64,000 nucleotides of DNA from Microtetraspora sp. NBRC 13810 (GCF_030268685.1 NZ_BSRQ01000029.1:30770-94769), one strand, 5' to 3'. Positions 15,613 to 25,097 are shown, counted from the first letter of the stretch. Numbers and translations: made by a program. The notes: generated from the letters alone by a model not told the origin.

Positions 15613-17232
15613 TCAAAGGCTGCTGTGGGTGGAGTCGGCGCTGAGGGTCATCCGGTCCAGCCGGTCCATGACCGCGCCGATCTCGACGGCACCGGGCCGG
15701 TGCCCCCGCCGCCCGGCGCCGCCCCGCTGCCAGGGGTGCGGCCCCGCGAGCGGGCGGTACTCGACCCCCATCGCGTCGAGCCGGGCGAGGTGGCCCGGTA
15801 GCCGGTCACCGATCGGCCCCGGCCCCGCCCAGGCCACCTCGGCCAGCGCGCAGCCGCGCGGCCAGGCCCGGTAGTCCAGCGCCCGTGCGTCCGGGATGCG
15901 CTCGCTCCACAACTGGAACTGCGCGCCGATCACCCGCGCCGACTCCGCCGGCTCCCACGACCCCGGCGCCGGGTCGAACGCCGCGACGTCGTCCACGGTG
16001 ATCGCCTCACCGATCGCCAGCGGCTCATCCGCCGAGGCCGCCTCGGCGTAGTCGAAGTACAGCGGGAAGACCGGCGTCATGACGACGTCGTGCCCGGCCG
16101 CCGCCGCCCGGCGGGCCACCGCCATGCCGCGCCAGGGCATCACGACGGTGTCCTGCCGCAGCGTGCCGCTGACGAACGCCTCGTCCCACACCACCGCCCG
16201 GCTGCCCCGCTCGGCCAGCACGTCCGCCAGGCCGCGCAGGAACCACGCGTGCAGGTCGCCGGGCGTCCCGAGACCCAGGGACGCCTGGTAGGCGGTGATC
16301 TCGGCCGACACCGCCCACCCGTCCAGCACGCACTCGTCCCCGCCGATGTGCACGTAGGGCGCGCCGCCCAGGGCGCCGAGCAGCTCCTCGAACACCGTGG
16401 TCAGGAACTCCACGGTCGGCGGCAACGGGGACAGCAGGGCGGGCGAGATGCCCCACCGGTCCAGTACGGCGATCTCCTGCGCCGGATTAACGCCGTACTC
16501 CGGGTAGGCCGCGAGGATCGCCGAGGCGTGGCCCGGCACGTCGATCTCCGGCACGACGGTGACCGCCCGGGCCCGCGCGTAGGCGGCGATCTCGGCGAGG
16601 TCGGCGAGCGTGTAGTGGCCGCCGTGCGGCACCTCGTCGAAGACGGGCTCCTCGCCGTAGTGGGAGGCGATCGTCCGCGGCCGGTGCGAGGCCACCTCGT
16701 GCAGCCGGGGGAAGGCCGGGCTCTCCACCCGCCAGCCCTGGTCGTCGACGAGATGCAGGTGCAGCCGGTTAAGTTTGTGCGCCGCCATGACGTCGACCAT
16801 CCGGAACAGCTCCCGCTTGGGCAGGAAGTGCCGGGCCACGTCGACCATCGCGCCCCGCCAGCCGAACCGCGGCGCGTCGCTCACCCGGCCCGCCGGGACG
16901 GTGAACGAGCCTTCGGGGGCCACGGCCCGGTAGGCCGCCGGGCCGAGGAGCTGGCGCAGCGTCTGCGCGGCGTAGAACGCCCCGGCCCGGTCGCCCGCGG
17001 CGACGGTGATCCCGTCGCCGGTGACGGTCAGCGTGTAGGACTCCGCGCCGAGGCCGGGCTCGTGCCGGACCGTGATCGCGCCTTCGCCGGCCACCCGCAG
17101 GTCGAGGACGGGAAGCGCGGTGCGCACGCCGTCCACCAGCGCGGGCGGCCCCGACACGGACGCGCCCGGCGCCAGCTCGAAGGTGCCCGTCGCGGGCTCG
17201 AAGGATCTGGGCCGGGGCAGGAGATCGCTCAT
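15613..17232 (-). CDS. Beta-N-acetylhexosaminidase (GH20)
   Basis: A 539-residue GH20 enzyme that removes terminal GlcNAc/GalNAc from chitin- or wall-derived oligosaccharides. An N-terminal GH20b-like alpha/beta domain spans ~1-130. The barrel begins at RFGWRGAMVDVARHFLPKRE and carries the catalytic Asp-Glu pair in VHIGGDECVLDGW; other blocks are LHLHLVDDQGWRVE, VVPEIDVPGHASA and VVWDEAFVSG. There is no signal peptide, so it may act in the cytosol on imported sugars. Start ATG at 17232 (MSDLLPRPRSFEP); a start 18 bp upstream is possible. It follows the amidase gene by 32 bp, suggesting wall recycling. Confidence 0.92.
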   Translation of the reverse strand: MSDLLPRPRSFEPATGTFELAPGASVSGPPALVDGVRTALPVLDLRVAGEGAITVRHEPGLGAESYTLTVTGDGITVAAGDRAGAFYAAQTLRQLLGPAAYRAVAPEGSFTVPAGRVSDAPRFGWRGAMVDVARHFLPKRELFRMVDVMAAHKLNRLHLHLVDDQGWRVESPAFPRLHEVASHRPRTIASHYGEEPVFDEVPHGGHYTLADLAEIAAYARARAVTVVPEIDVPGHASAILAAYPEYGVNPAQEIAVLDRWGISPALLSPLPPTVEFLTTVFEELLGALGGAPYVHIGGDECVLDGWAVSAEITAYQASLGLGTPGDLHAWFLRGLADVLAERGSRAVVWDEAFVSGTLRQDTVVMPWRGMAVARRAAAAGHDVVMTPVFPLYFDYAEAASADEPLAIGEAITVDDVAAFDPAPGSWEPAESARVIGAQFQLWSERIPDARALDYRAWPRGCALAEVAWAGPGPIGDRLPGHLARLDAMGVEYRPLAGPHPWQRGGAGRRGHRPGAVEIGAVMDRLDRMTLSADSTHSSL

Positions 17233-17264
17233 GCCATCCGATCCTGCCACGGCCGCGCCGGAGG

Positions 17265-18137
17265 TCAGGTGAGGTAGTTCTGCAGGCCGTCGGCCAGGGC
17301 CTGGGCGATCTTCTGGCGGAACGCCGGGCTCCTGAACTTGGCGGCGTCACCGGGATTGGCCATGTTGCCGCACTCCACGAAGACCTTCGGGACGGTGGAC
17401 AGGTTGAGCCCGCCCAGGTCGTCGCGGTAGTCGAGGGCCTTGCTGCCGATGTAGGTGGAGTAGGGCAGGCCGGTGCCGGAGCGGAAGGCGTCGCGGATGG
17501 CGACGCCGAGCTTGCGGGAGGCGCCCACCACCGGATCGACCGGGCCGTCGATCTTCTTGGGCATGATCACGTGGAACCCGTGGTCGCCCGAGGGGGCGCC
17601 GTCGGCGTGCACCGACAGCGCCGCGTCGGCCTTCGCCTTGTTGCCGATCGCGGCCCGCTGGGTGATGCACGGGCCGACGCCGGTGTTGCCGGTCCGGGTG
17701 AGCTTCACCTTGGCGCCCCTGGCCTCCAGGATCTTCACCAGCCGCTTCGAGACGTCCCAGTTGAAGGCCGCCTCGGTGTAGCCGCTGCGGGTCGCGGTGC
17801 CGGTGGTGTCGCACGCCTTGTGCTCGGTGAGCACGTCGACCTGGCGGTTGATGTAACCCGGGTCCCTGTAGTTGCCGCCGTTGTGGCCGGGGTCGATCGC
17901 GATGACCTTGCCGGCCAGCGGCTCGGCGGGGGCTGACGCGGACGCCGAGGTGCCGGCCCGCGGCGCCGCCTCCGTGGCGGCGGCCGCGGTCCCTATGGCG
18001 CCTTCGGCCACCGCGCCGCCGGCCGGGCTGGGCTGGGGGAGGGCGGGTGCGCTCGTGCCGCCGGCCGCGGCGCCGCAGCCCACGACGGCCATGCCGCACA
18101 GGGCGAGGACCCCTGTGACAACTGCTCGATTTCGCAC
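17265..18137 (-). CDS. N-acetylmuramoyl-L-alanine amidase lipoprotein (Amidase_3)
   Basis: A 290-residue exported zinc amidase that cuts the bond between MurNAc and the stem peptide. The signal sequence ends in a lipobox, AVVGCG, at about residues 17-22, so it is probably membrane-anchored. A Ser/Ala/Pro-rich spacer follows. The catalytic domain (~95-290) has zinc ligands in IAIDPGHNGG (His), AAFNWDVS (Glu in TEAAF) and SVHADG (His), with the catalytic Glu in VFVECGNM. GTG at 18137 with AAGGGGGG upstream is preferred; longer frames lose the lipoprotein signal. It shares a strand with the GH20 gene. Confidence 0.92.
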   Translation of the reverse strand: MRNRAVVTGVLALCGMAVVGCGAAAGGTSAPALPQPSPAGGAVAEGAIGTAAAATEAAPRAGTSASASAPAEPLAGKVIAIDPGHNGGNYRDPGYINRQVDVLTEHKACDTTGTATRSGYTEAAFNWDVSKRLVKILEARGAKVKLTRTGNTGVGPCITQRAAIGNKAKADAALSVHADGAPSGDHGFHVIMPKKIDGPVDPVVGASRKLGVAIRDAFRSGTGLPYSTYIGSKALDYRDDLGGLNLSTVPKVFVECGNMANPGDAAKFRSPAFRQKIAQALADGLQNYLT

Positions 18138-18202
18138 TTCAACCCCCCTTGACGAACCCTTGGCCCTCCAACATACGCGTCGTGGTGGCGTGACCGGACC
18201 CG

Positions 18203-18454
18203 TTATCCCCAGACCCGCTCGCGCACCTCGAGCTTCTGCAGCAGGGCCGCCAGCTCTCTCGCGTCCTCGGCGTCGAGGCCGAGGACGACCCGGGGGCGGC
18301 CCCAGGGGTGATCGATGGAGTGGGCCACATAGCTGGCCACGGACTCCGCGCCGCCCTCGCCCTCCCTGCCCCGGGAGGACCGCCAGTTCGCCCACGCCCG
18401 CTCGAGCTCGGCCGCCGCGCGCTGGGCACAGGACACAAGTTCTGGATCACGCAT
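18203..18454 (-). CDS. Small conserved-looking hypothetical protein
   Basis: An 83-residue soluble protein, MRDPELVSCAQRAAAELERA at the start, rich in Ala/Glu/Arg with two predicted helices around a basic SSRGREGEGG loop. The C-terminal part has LGLDAEDARELAALLQKLEV. No signal peptide, membrane segment or catalytic motif is visible and I do not recognise a family. Start ATG at 18454. It lies 65 bp upstream of the amidase gene on the same strand and may be co-transcribed. It is probably real because codon positions show the strong third-base GC of this genome. Confidence 0.65.
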   Translation of the reverse strand: MRDPELVSCAQRAAAELERAWANWRSSRGREGEGGAESVASYVAHSIDHPWGRPRVVLGLDAEDARELAALLQKLEVRERVWG

Positions 18455-18737
18455 GTGTTACCCCCGGTCAGACGAGCCGTTCGCCCGGCGGGGATGCCCC
18501 CGGCTCGCTGCCCCCGTGACAGGCGAGCGGTCCGGTCCTCGGGAAACCGGAAGGGGCGGCCCGCCGGGGGCCGACCTCACGGCTCAGAGTGAACACCGGC
18601 CGCCCGCCGCCACGATGGGAATTGACCCGTTCTTGGGCATCCCTGGGGGTGCTGTCTAGGATGCGGCCCTCGCCGCCGCCCGGCGGGCCGGGGGTGCGGC
18701 CCCTGCCCCGGGCCGGAAGAGGCCCTCGTTCACCCGG

Positions 18738-19826
18738 TCAGCCGGGCATCACCGGGCCCGTGCTCCGCCGCGCCACGAGCCTGGGGGTGACCTGGCGGGT
18801 GCGCGCGGCCTTGCCCGGGTCGCCGATCCGGTCGCTGAGGAGCGCGGCGGCCGACCGGCCCATCGCGCGGCGCGGCTGGTCCACCGTGGTGAGCGAGATG
18901 TGGTGGACGGCCGACAGGTGGGTGTTGTCGTAGCCGGCCACCGAGAGGTCCTCGGGCACCCGCAGGCCGAGTTCGCTCGCTGCGGCGAGCACGCCCAGGG
19001 CCACCATGTCGTTGGCGGCGAAGATCGCGGTGGGCCGCGGATCGCGGGTGAGCAGCGCGTGCGCGGCGCGCCGCCCGCCCTCCTCGCTGAAGTCGCCGTG
19101 CTCGACCATGATGTACGGCGCCAGCGCGTGCCGGCGCATCGCCACCAGATAGCCCTCGCAGCGGAACCGCGCAGAGGACGAGCGCGCTCCCTCGATGTGC
19201 GCGATGCGCCGGTGGCCGAACTGGACGAGGTGGTCGACCGCGAGGCGGGCGCCGAGCCGGTCGTCGTCCACCACGAGGTCGACGCCGCGCAGCTCGGTGT
19301 CGGGCTCGCCGACGACGACGGTGGGCGTGTAGGACGTGGCCTCGATGAGGGTTCCGCCGACCGGCGCGATCCCCAGCAGCACGAGCCCGTCCACCCGCAG
19401 TTCGAGGAACGCCTCGACGGCCTCGTCCTCCAGGGCGGGTTCCCACTGGCTGTTGCCGATCAGCAGGCGGAGCCCTTCGCCGTGCAGGCTCTCCTGCAGG
19501 CCGTCGAGGAACTCCGCGTAGAAGGGGTTGTGCAGGTTGGCCACCAGGGCGCCGACCAGGTGGGTCCTGCCTTCGACGAGGCTGCGCGCCACCGCGTTCG
19601 GCCGGTAGCCGAGCTCCCTGGCCGCCTGGAGCACGGCCTGCCTGCGGTGTTCGCTCACGTGGGGTGAGCCGCGCAGCACCAGGGAGACCAGCGATTTCGA
19701 GACGCCGGCTCGTTCGGCCACGTTACGGATGGTGGGCCGAGGGCGCGGGCCTAAACCGTCGGTCGCGACGGCCTCGGCTACCTCCCTGACCCGGGAGGCG
19801 GTGGTGTTGACGGGCGGTCCTGACAT
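18738..19826 (-). CDS. LacI family transcriptional regulator
   Basis: A 362-residue repressor. The LacI HTH is at ~33-80 (TIRNVAERAGVSKSLVSLVL, then RQAVLQAARELGYRPNAVAR with the hinge helix). The rest is the periplasmic-binding-like sensor fold: LVGALVANLHNPFYAEFLDG, VDGLVLLGIAP, HLVQFGHRRIAHI and PTAIFAANDMVALGVL. It should bind a sugar or related effector. ATG at 19826 gives MSGPPVNTT; the ~30 residues before the HTH are longer than usual, so an internal start is possible. No sugar transport or hydrolase operon lies beside it, so its target is unknown. The 283-bp gap after its stop (18455-18737) shows no gene. Confidence 0.92.
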   Translation of the reverse strand: MSGPPVNTTASRVREVAEAVATDGLGPRPRPTIRNVAERAGVSKSLVSLVLRGSPHVSEHRRQAVLQAARELGYRPNAVARSLVEGRTHLVGALVANLHNPFYAEFLDGLQESLHGEGLRLLIGNSQWEPALEDEAVEAFLELRVDGLVLLGIAPVGGTLIEATSYTPTVVVGEPDTELRGVDLVVDDDRLGARLAVDHLVQFGHRRIAHIEGARSSSARFRCEGYLVAMRRHALAPYIMVEHGDFSEEGGRRAAHALLTRDPRPTAIFAANDMVALGVLAAASELGLRVPEDLSVAGYDNTHLSAVHHISLTTVDQPRRAMGRSAAALLSDRIGDPGKAARTRQVTPRLVARRSTGPVMPG

Positions 19827-19901
19827 GTGTCTCCCCGCGATGCGTGGATGGGCACCTGCCACACCAAACGATCGAGATCCGGACAGGGTACGGCTCAGTA
19901 T

Positions 19902-19917
19902 GAGAACCCGGGTTTTC
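19902..19917. promoter_or_regulatory. 16-bp near-palindrome between lacI-type and tetR-type genes
   Basis: GAGAACCC / GGGTTTTC is an inverted repeat with one mismatch, lying 75 bp upstream of the LacI gene and 64 bp upstream of the TetR gene. It could be an operator for either regulator. Confidence 0.35.
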
Positions 19918-19980
19918 CGCCCTCCGTTACCCCATCCCGTGCTGACCGCTACCCCGGGGGCCCTCGGATAGCCTCGGGAT

Positions 19981-20688
19981 GTGGGTGGGACATCCGAGGC
20001 CGCCGGGCCGGGCGGGCCCGCGGGCGCGCGGCCGGCCCGCCGCAGGCTCAGCGTGGACCGGCGGCGCGAGGAGCTGATGGCCGCGGCCCTGGAGCTCTTC
20101 AGCCGGCACGACGCCGAGGAGGTGTCGATCGACGACGTCGCCTCCGCCGCGGGCGCGTCGCGCGCGCTGGTCTACCACTACTTCGGCGGCAAGCAGGAGC
20201 TCTACGCCGCGGCGTTGAGAAGCGCGGCGGCCCGGCTTGAGGAGACGCTGTGCCTGCGGGACGGCGGCCGTCCGCTGGACGAGCTGGCCGGGGGGCTGCG
20301 GCGGTACTTCGACTTCGTCGAGGAGCACGCCACGGGGTTCGCCGCGCTGTTGCGGGGCGGCCAGGCCGGTGAGGTGGGCGAGATCGTCGACGGCGTGCGC
20401 CGTCGGCTGTACCAGCTCGTCTCGCGGCAGATCTGCGCGGCCGAGCCGGGCGCGTTGCTGCGCATCACGCTGCGCTCGTGGATCGCGTCGGTCGAGACCG
20501 CGGCGCTCGACTGGCTGGAGCACCGTGACGTCGAGCGTGCCGTCGTCGAGCGGGTGCTGGTGGACCAGATGGTGGCGCTGCTGGAGATCGCGGCCGGGCA
20601 CGACCGGGAGGCGGCACGGGTGCTGAAGAGCCTCACCCTCGAACAGGTGGTCGCTCCACCGGTTGGGGATATGGAGGCACACGGATGA
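19981..20688 (+). CDS. TetR family transcriptional regulator
   Basis: A 235-residue regulator. The N-terminal HTH spans ~27-75 (RRREELMAAALELFSRHDAE, VSIDDVASAAGASRALVYHY, GGKQELYAAAL). The C-terminal ligand domain is helical with FDFVEEHATGFAALLRGG and SWIASVETAALDWLEH. The start is uncertain: GTG at 19981 has no clear ribosome site and adds a Gly/Pro/Ala-rich lead, so it may be leaderless or begin nearer SVDRRREEL. Divergent from the LacI gene. Ligand and targets unknown. Confidence 0.88.
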   Translation: MGGTSEAAGPGGPAGARPARRRLSVDRRREELMAAALELFSRHDAEEVSIDDVASAAGASRALVYHYFGGKQELYAAALRSAAARLEETLCLRDGGRPLDELAGGLRRYFDFVEEHATGFAALLRGGQAGEVGEIVDGVRRRLYQLVSRQICAAEPGALLRITLRSWIASVETAALDWLEHRDVERAVVERVLVDQMVALLEIAAGHDREAARVLKSLTLEQVVAPPVGDMEAHG

Positions 20689-20868
20689 GGGGGAGTCATG
20701 AGCCGGGTGGCGCCGGGTGAACGACGCCACTTTCCAGCGTCCGTTGACTACGGAGCGTAGGCGCCCATGGCTGCGGGCGGCTACCTGGGATCTGACGAGC
20801 GCGCTCACATCGATGGAGATGACGCGAGCGCGCCTCTGACCCCCCCTAGGTCCGTGACGACTCTCGCT

Positions 20869-21072
20869 TCACTCTGAGCGCTGCTGCGGAATGCCCGCGA
20901 GCAGGGCGCGAACCTCGGTTTCCCGGTAGCGCCGGTGACCACCCAGGGTGCGAATGGAGGTCAACTTGCCCGCTTTGGCCCACCTGGTAACCGTCTTGGG
21001 GTCGACGCGGAACATGGTTGCGACCTCTGCAGGCGTGAGCAATGGCTCGGCCTCGGGTGTACGAGCTGACAT
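20869..21072 (-). CDS. bldC: Developmental MerR-like regulator BldC
   Basis: A 67-residue MerR-type winged HTH, almost certainly BldC, a developmental regulator that in Streptomyces controls the onset of sporulation and binds DNA as head-to-tail oligomers on direct repeats. The sequence LLTPAEVATMFRVDPKTVTR, WAKAGKLTSIRTLGGHRRYR and LLAGIPQQRSE is, from memory, nearly identical to the 68-residue S. coelicolor protein. ATG at 21072 gives MSARTPEAEP, matching BldC; GGAGGAGAGG lies 7 bases upstream. A GTG-based extension to 21135 is rejected on that ground. Confidence 0.95.
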   Translation of the reverse strand: MSARTPEAEPLLTPAEVATMFRVDPKTVTRWAKAGKLTSIRTLGGHRRYRETEVRALLAGIPQQRSE

Positions 21073-21392
21073 TAGTGCGGCCTCTCCTCCGTGTGGACCG
21101 GCGAGCGATCCTGCGACTGCTTCTGCGCTTGTCACGGATGTCCCCTTATGGCCTTTCGCGTGCGGCTTTCCAGGCCATATGCGGCATCACCCGATGTGAC
21201 CATACAGCCACGTAGAGCGATTGGCGAGCCCTTCTGGGGTCCAACTCCATGTCCACGTGGTGATGTCACGCTCGGTGATTCTAGCGACACGTTTCGTGGT
21301 ATCGCAGTGAAAACGGCAAACTACTCAGTTCGCAGAAGCGTGGGAGGGGTCCACCTGACCAACAGATGCAGGTCACACCGACGATTTGGGGC
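21073..21392 (-). promoter_or_regulatory. 320-bp gap upstream of bldC
   Basis: No coding frame with family support on either strand. It must hold the bldC promoter; an AT-richer stretch at ~21140-21185 could contain the -10 region, but I cannot assign a consensus. No strong inverted repeat was found. Confidence 0.4.
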
Positions 21393-22319
21393 TCAGTTGG
21401 CTGATTCCAGGAGCTGTATCGACTTCCACCTGAGGATCACCCTCTGGTACATGGCGAAGGCAAGTTCTTCCTGACCTGTGTCTAAACCCGTGAGAGCGGC
21501 CGTCAGCTCGGCCACCGACTGGTCCGAGCGCAGGGTCTCGTCGTCCATGAGGTGCACGAGGCCGCCGTAGTCGAGCTCCACCAGCGAGTGCGGGTGGAAC
21601 TCCTCCAGCCACCGCCCCACCTGTTCGACCTCGCTCGCCGTGGCCACCTCGCCGACGTGCCGGCGGATCACCGACAGCGCCCGCGCGACCCGCCTGCGGG
21701 CCTGCGCCATCGAGGTGACGTAGAGCAGGTTGCGCGGCGGGGTGGTGGTCGTCGAGCCCGGCTCCTGGCCGGCCGGCGGCTTCGCCACCCCGGCCGTGCC
21801 CTCGCTGCCCGGGGTGCGGCCCTCGCCGCCCGGGTCGTCGATCACCAGCCACCGCTCGGCGCCGTCGAAGGGCACGAACCACGCCGTGGGAACGTGCCAT
21901 GTGCTGGTGTGGATGAAGGTGCGCAGCGCCTCCGAGCCGCCCTGCTGCTTGAACCGGTCGAAGTCGTCGGCGGTCTGCTCGACGATCGCCTTGGGCAGGA
22001 AGCGGTCCATCATCTTGACCGGTGTGGTGCCACGAAGCCGTGAGAAGGCCAGCCACGAACGCAACCGGCTCTGCCATGGGCAGACATACAGGACGTCCTC
22101 AACGCGGCGTAGATAGGCGTTGGGGCTCTCCTGGGCGGGTGCGGGGGTCGGGGGGACGCTGAGCAGACGGCGGACCGACTCGCCGTGCTCCGCGTGCAGG
22201 GCGGTGGCGCGGCGTGGCCGGTCTCGGGAGGAAGCGTAAGCGGCCCACATCTTGCGATCGGACTCGGTGAACGCGCTCAGCGGCTCGTAGACGCGAAGGT
22301 ACGCGGCATAGGGCAGCAC
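21393..22319 (-). CDS. Conserved hypothetical protein next to bldC and valine dehydrogenase
   Basis: A 308-residue soluble protein without signal peptide or membrane helix. It starts MLPYAAYLRVYEPLSAFTES and has blocks RLRSWLAFSRLRG, TWHVPTAWFVPFDGAERWLV and ELDYGGLVHLMDDETLRSDQ. A Gly/Thr/Pro-rich low-complexity loop (GGEGRTPGSEGTAG) lies at ~175-205. I do not recognise a fold or enzyme motif. Its place between bldC and a divergent valine dehydrogenase gene is, as I recall, conserved in streptomycetes, which argues for a real gene with a conserved but unknown job. Start ATG at 22319; the promoter must lie in the 117-bp divergent gap. Confidence 0.85.
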   Translation of the reverse strand: MLPYAAYLRVYEPLSAFTESDRKMWAAYASSRDRPRRATALHAEHGESVRRLLSVPPTPAPAQESPNAYLRRVEDVLYVCPWQSRLRSWLAFSRLRGTTPVKMMDRFLPKAIVEQTADDFDRFKQQGGSEALRTFIHTSTWHVPTAWFVPFDGAERWLVIDDPGGEGRTPGSEGTAGVAKPPAGQEPGSTTTTPPRNLLYVTSMAQARRRVARALSVIRRHVGEVATASEVEQVGRWLEEFHPHSLVELDYGGLVHLMDDETLRSDQSVAELTAALTGLDTGQEELAFAMYQRVILRWKSIQLLESAN

Positions 22320-22436
22320 GAAGGCATCGTGTCATGAAGCACCCCCTGTTGTCCGGTCTCAAGTTCCCGCCTTCTCGATACGCTGAGACAGATCTCCGCC
22401 GCGACGGGGCGGCGGACCGGACCGGGAGTCACCACA

Positions 22437-23540
22437 GTGACCGACGTCTTCGGGCTGTCCCACAAGGACACAGGGCCCGGCAATGCCCAGGTATCGCACG
22501 AGCAGGTGGTGTTCTGCGCCGACGAGCGCAGCGGCCTCCGGGCCATCATCGCCATCTACAACACCGCCCTCGGCCCCGCCCTCGGCGGCACGAGGTTCTA
22601 TCCCTACGAGGACGAGCAGGCGGCCCTCGCCGATGTGCTCAATCTCTCACGCGCGATGGCCTACAAGAACGCGCTGGCCGGCCTCGACCTCGGTGGCGGC
22701 AAGGCCGTCATCATCGGCGATCCCGACAGGGACAAGAGCGAGGCCCTGCTACGCGCCTACGGCCGCTTCGTGCAGTCGCTCGGCGGTCGCTACTACACCG
22801 CCTGCGACGTGGGCACCTACAGCGAGGACATGGACCTCGTCGCCCGCGAGACGCCCTTCGTCACCGGGCGCACGGTCGCGCACGGCGGGGCGGGCGACTC
22901 CTCCATCCTCACCGCCTTCGGCGTCTTCCAGGGCATGCGCGCCGCCGCCGAGCACACCTACGGCACGCCGACGCTGCGCGGCCGGCGGGTCGGCGTCGAG
23001 GGCGTCGGCAAGGTGGGCCACCGCCTGGTCGGCCACCTGATCGAGGACGGCGCCGAGGTCGTGGTCTGCGACGTCGGCGAGCAGGCGATCGAGCGCGTAC
23101 GGCGGCGCCACCCGCAGGTGGAGGTGGTGGCCGGGCGGGCCGAGATGGTCGCGCAGGACATCGACGTCTTCGCGCCCTGCGCCCTGGGCGGCTCCCTCGA
23201 CGACGCGACCGTGGCCGCGCTCCGCGCCCGGATCGTCTGCGGTGGCGCCAACAACCAGCTCGCCCATCCCGGCGTGGAGAAGCAGCTCGCGGAGCGGGGC
23301 ATCCTCTACGCTCCGGACTACGTCGTCAACTCCGGCGGCGTGATCCAGGTGTCCGACGAGATCGAAGGGTTCAAGATGGAACGAGCCCAGGCAAAAGCGG
23401 CACAGATCTTCGATATGACTCTCAAGATTTTCCGGATGGCCGACGAGGAGGGGGTACCTCCGGCCGTCGCAGCCGATAGGCTAGCGGAGCGCAGAATGTC
23501 GGAAGTCGGGCGGATTAGGGCTATTTGGTTGGGCCGCTGA
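22437..23540 (+). CDS. vdh: Valine/leucine dehydrogenase (Leu/Phe/Val dehydrogenase family)
   Basis: A 367-residue NAD-dependent amino-acid dehydrogenase that oxidatively deaminates branched-chain amino acids, mainly valine in actinomycetes, giving 2-ketoisovalerate and ammonia. The catalytic Lys is in [15 protein letters not shown] after [14 protein letters not shown]; the NAD motif is [19 protein letters not shown], and the C-terminal helix region has [19 protein letters not shown] at 22437 starts [11 protein letters not shown], as in known Vdh. It would feed the E1/E2 operon at 45078-48595 with branched-chain keto acids. Followed by DUF3073 on the same strand, 151 bp later. Confidence 0.94.
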   Translation: MTDVFGLSHKDTGPGNAQVSHEQVVFCADERSGLRAIIAIYNTALGPALGGTRFYPYEDEQAALADVLNLSRAMAYKNALAGLDLGGGKAVIIGDPDRDKSEALLRAYGRFVQSLGGRYYTACDVGTYSEDMDLVARETPFVTGRTVAHGGAGDSSILTAFGVFQGMRAAAEHTYGTPTLRGRRVGVEGVGKVGHRLVGHLIEDGAEVVVCDVGEQAIERVRRRHPQVEVVAGRAEMVAQDIDVFAPCALGGSLDDATVAALRARIVCGGANNQLAHPGVEKQLAERGILYAPDYVVNSGGVIQVSDEIEGFKMERAQAKAAQIFDMTLKIFRMADEEGVPPAVAADRLAERRMSEVGRIRAIWLGR

Positions 23541-23691
23541 CGGCCCACGCCCATCCGGCGTACCGAGCTGGGCGCAAAACAGGTACGGTAATAGGCGAAC
23601 GAGGAGCTGACGCCGTAAGTCAGGTGGCGTCAGTGCGTGGTGCGTTAGCGACGAGGGGTCGGGCACGGCCCCGCATGAGGGGGTCGAGCCG

Positions 23692-23931
23692 ATGGGGCGC
23701 GGCCGAGCCAAGGCCAAGCAGGTGAAGGTTGCTCGCCAGTTGAAGTACAACAGTGGCGGCACCGATCTTGATCGTCTTCGCGAGGAGCTGGGAGTCAACC
23801 ACGGCTCCAACCACAACGACGACGACGCTTATGACTCAAACGACGAGCTGGCCGATCGGTATGCCGATTACGCCGATGACTACGGTAACGATGACGACCG
23901 CGACGACGGGCGGCATCCGCGCCGTAGCTAG
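23692..23931 (+). CDS. DUF3073 domain protein
   Basis: A 79-residue protein. The first ~35 residues are basic and strongly conserved in actinobacteria (MGRGRAKAKQVKVARQLKYN); the rest is highly acidic (DDDAYDSNDELADRYADYAD) and ends basic. The charge pattern suggests nucleic-acid or ribosome contact, but the function of DUF3073 is not known. Start ATG at 23692. It lies beside purM-purF, convergent with them, as in Streptomyces. Confidence 0.93.
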   Translation: MGRGRAKAKQVKVARQLKYNSGGTDLDRLREELGVNHGSNHNDDDAYDSNDELADRYADYADDYGNDDDRDDGRHPRRS

Positions 23932-24033
23932 GCGGTCAGCTGGTGGCGGGAGTAGGGCACCCGGTGGGCGACAGCCGCCGGGTGTCTTCCACTGCTCACC
24001 GGCCGACGGTCAGGAGACGTGAAGTCACCTGAA

Positions 24034-24063
24034 TGCCCCGCCGCGTCAGCGGCGGGGCATTTT
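24034..24063. terminator. Terminator between DUF3073 and purM
   Basis: A perfect 11-bp stem (TGCCCCGCCGC / GCGGCGGGGCA) with a 4-nt loop is followed by TTTT on the plus strand. A second GC-rich hairpin (CACCCGG / CCGGGTG) lies nearer the DUF3073 stop, at ~23958-23984. Both genes end toward this site. Confidence 0.85.
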
Positions 24064-24071
24064 GGGCTGCT

Positions 24072-25097
24072 CTAGCGGTAGGACGCCTGCCCGGTGCCCT
24101 CGGTGATCTCCCCGAGCACCCACGCCGGGACCGCGCGCTCGCTCAGCAGCGCGAGAGCGCCGTCCACCGCGTCCGGTGCGACGATCGCGCACATCCCGAC
24201 GCCCAGATTGAATGTGAGATCCATCTCTTCCCGCGGCACCCGCCCGGCCTCCGCGAGCACCCCGAAGATCGCCGGCGGCTCCCAGGAGGACCGGTCCAGC
24301 ACCGCGTCGAGATGCCCCGGCAGGGACCTGGCGAGGTTGCCCGCCAGGCCGCCGCCCGTGATGTGCGCGTAGGCGTGCACCTCGGCCGCCCGCAGCAGCG
24401 CCAGGCAGTCCAGTGAGTAGATCCTGGTCGGCTCCAGCAGCTCCTCGCCGAGCGTGCGGCCCAGCTCCGCGACCTCCTGGCCGAGTGACATCCCGGCCGT
24501 CCTGATCACGTGCCTGACCAGCGAGTAACCGTTGGAGTGGATCCCGGAGGAGGCCAGGGCGAGCACCACGTCGCCCTGCCGTACCCGGTCCGGGCCGAGG
24601 AGGTCGTCCGCCTCCACCACGCCGGTGCCCGCGCCCGCCAGGTCGTACTCGTCGGGGGCCATCGCGCCCGGGTGCTCGGCCGTCTCGCCGCCGATCAGCG
24701 CGCAGCCGGCCAGCCGGCAGCCCTCGGCGACGCCGCCCACGATGTCGGCGACCCGCTCGGGCACCACCTTGCCGGTGGCGATGTAGTCGGTCATGAACAG
24801 CGGCTCGGCGCCGCACACCACCAGGTCGTCCACGACCATGCCGACCAGATCGATGCCGATCGTGTCGTGCTTGCCGAGCGCCTGGGCGATCATGACCTTG
24901 GTGCCGACACCGTCGGTGGAGGTGGCCAGCAGCGGCCTGCGGTAGCGCAGCAGCGCCGAGACGTCGAAGAGCCCCGCGAAGCCGCTGGCGTCGTCCACCA
25001 CCTCGGGCCGGCGGGACATGGCGACCCGCGACTTCATCAGCGCGACCGCGCGGTCGCCGGCCTCGATGTCGACGCCCGCGGCGGCGTAGCTCGTCAT
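24072..25097 (-). CDS. purM: Phosphoribosylformylglycinamidine cyclo-ligase
   Basis: A 341-residue AIR synthetase that closes the imidazole ring of the purine precursor using ATP. It starts MTSYAAAGVDIEAGDRAV. The ATP-binding family blocks are seen in LLATSTDGVGTKVMIAQALG, DLVGMVVDDLVVCGAEPLF and ALIGGETAEHPG, and the C-terminal part has AHITGGGLAGNLARSLP. Normal length. ATG at 25097 overlaps the purF stop by 4 bp (ATGA), so the two are translationally coupled. Confidence 0.97.
   Translation of the reverse strand: MTSYAAAGVDIEAGDRAVALMKSRVAMSRRPEVVDDASGFAGLFDVSALLRYRRPLLATSTDGVGTKVMIAQALGKHDTIGIDLVGMVVDDLVVCGAEPLFMTDYIATGKVVPERVADIVGGVAEGCRLAGCALIGGETAEHPGAMAPDEYDLAGAGTGVVEADDLLGPDRVRQGDVVLALASSGIHSNGYSLVRHVIRTAGMSLGQEVAELGRTLGEELLEPTRIYSLDCLALLRAAEVHAYAHITGGGLAGNLARSLPGHLDAVLDRSSWEPPAIFGVLAEAGRVPREEMDLTFNLGVGMCAIVAPDAVDGALALLSERAVPAWVLGEITEGTGQASYR

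Noticed and set aside
20790..20842. GAGCGCGCTC ... GAGCGCGC as a terminator between tetR and bldC
   Set aside because: The arms are self-complementary and the loop is 19 nt; too weak to call, although some terminator is expected in this convergent gap.
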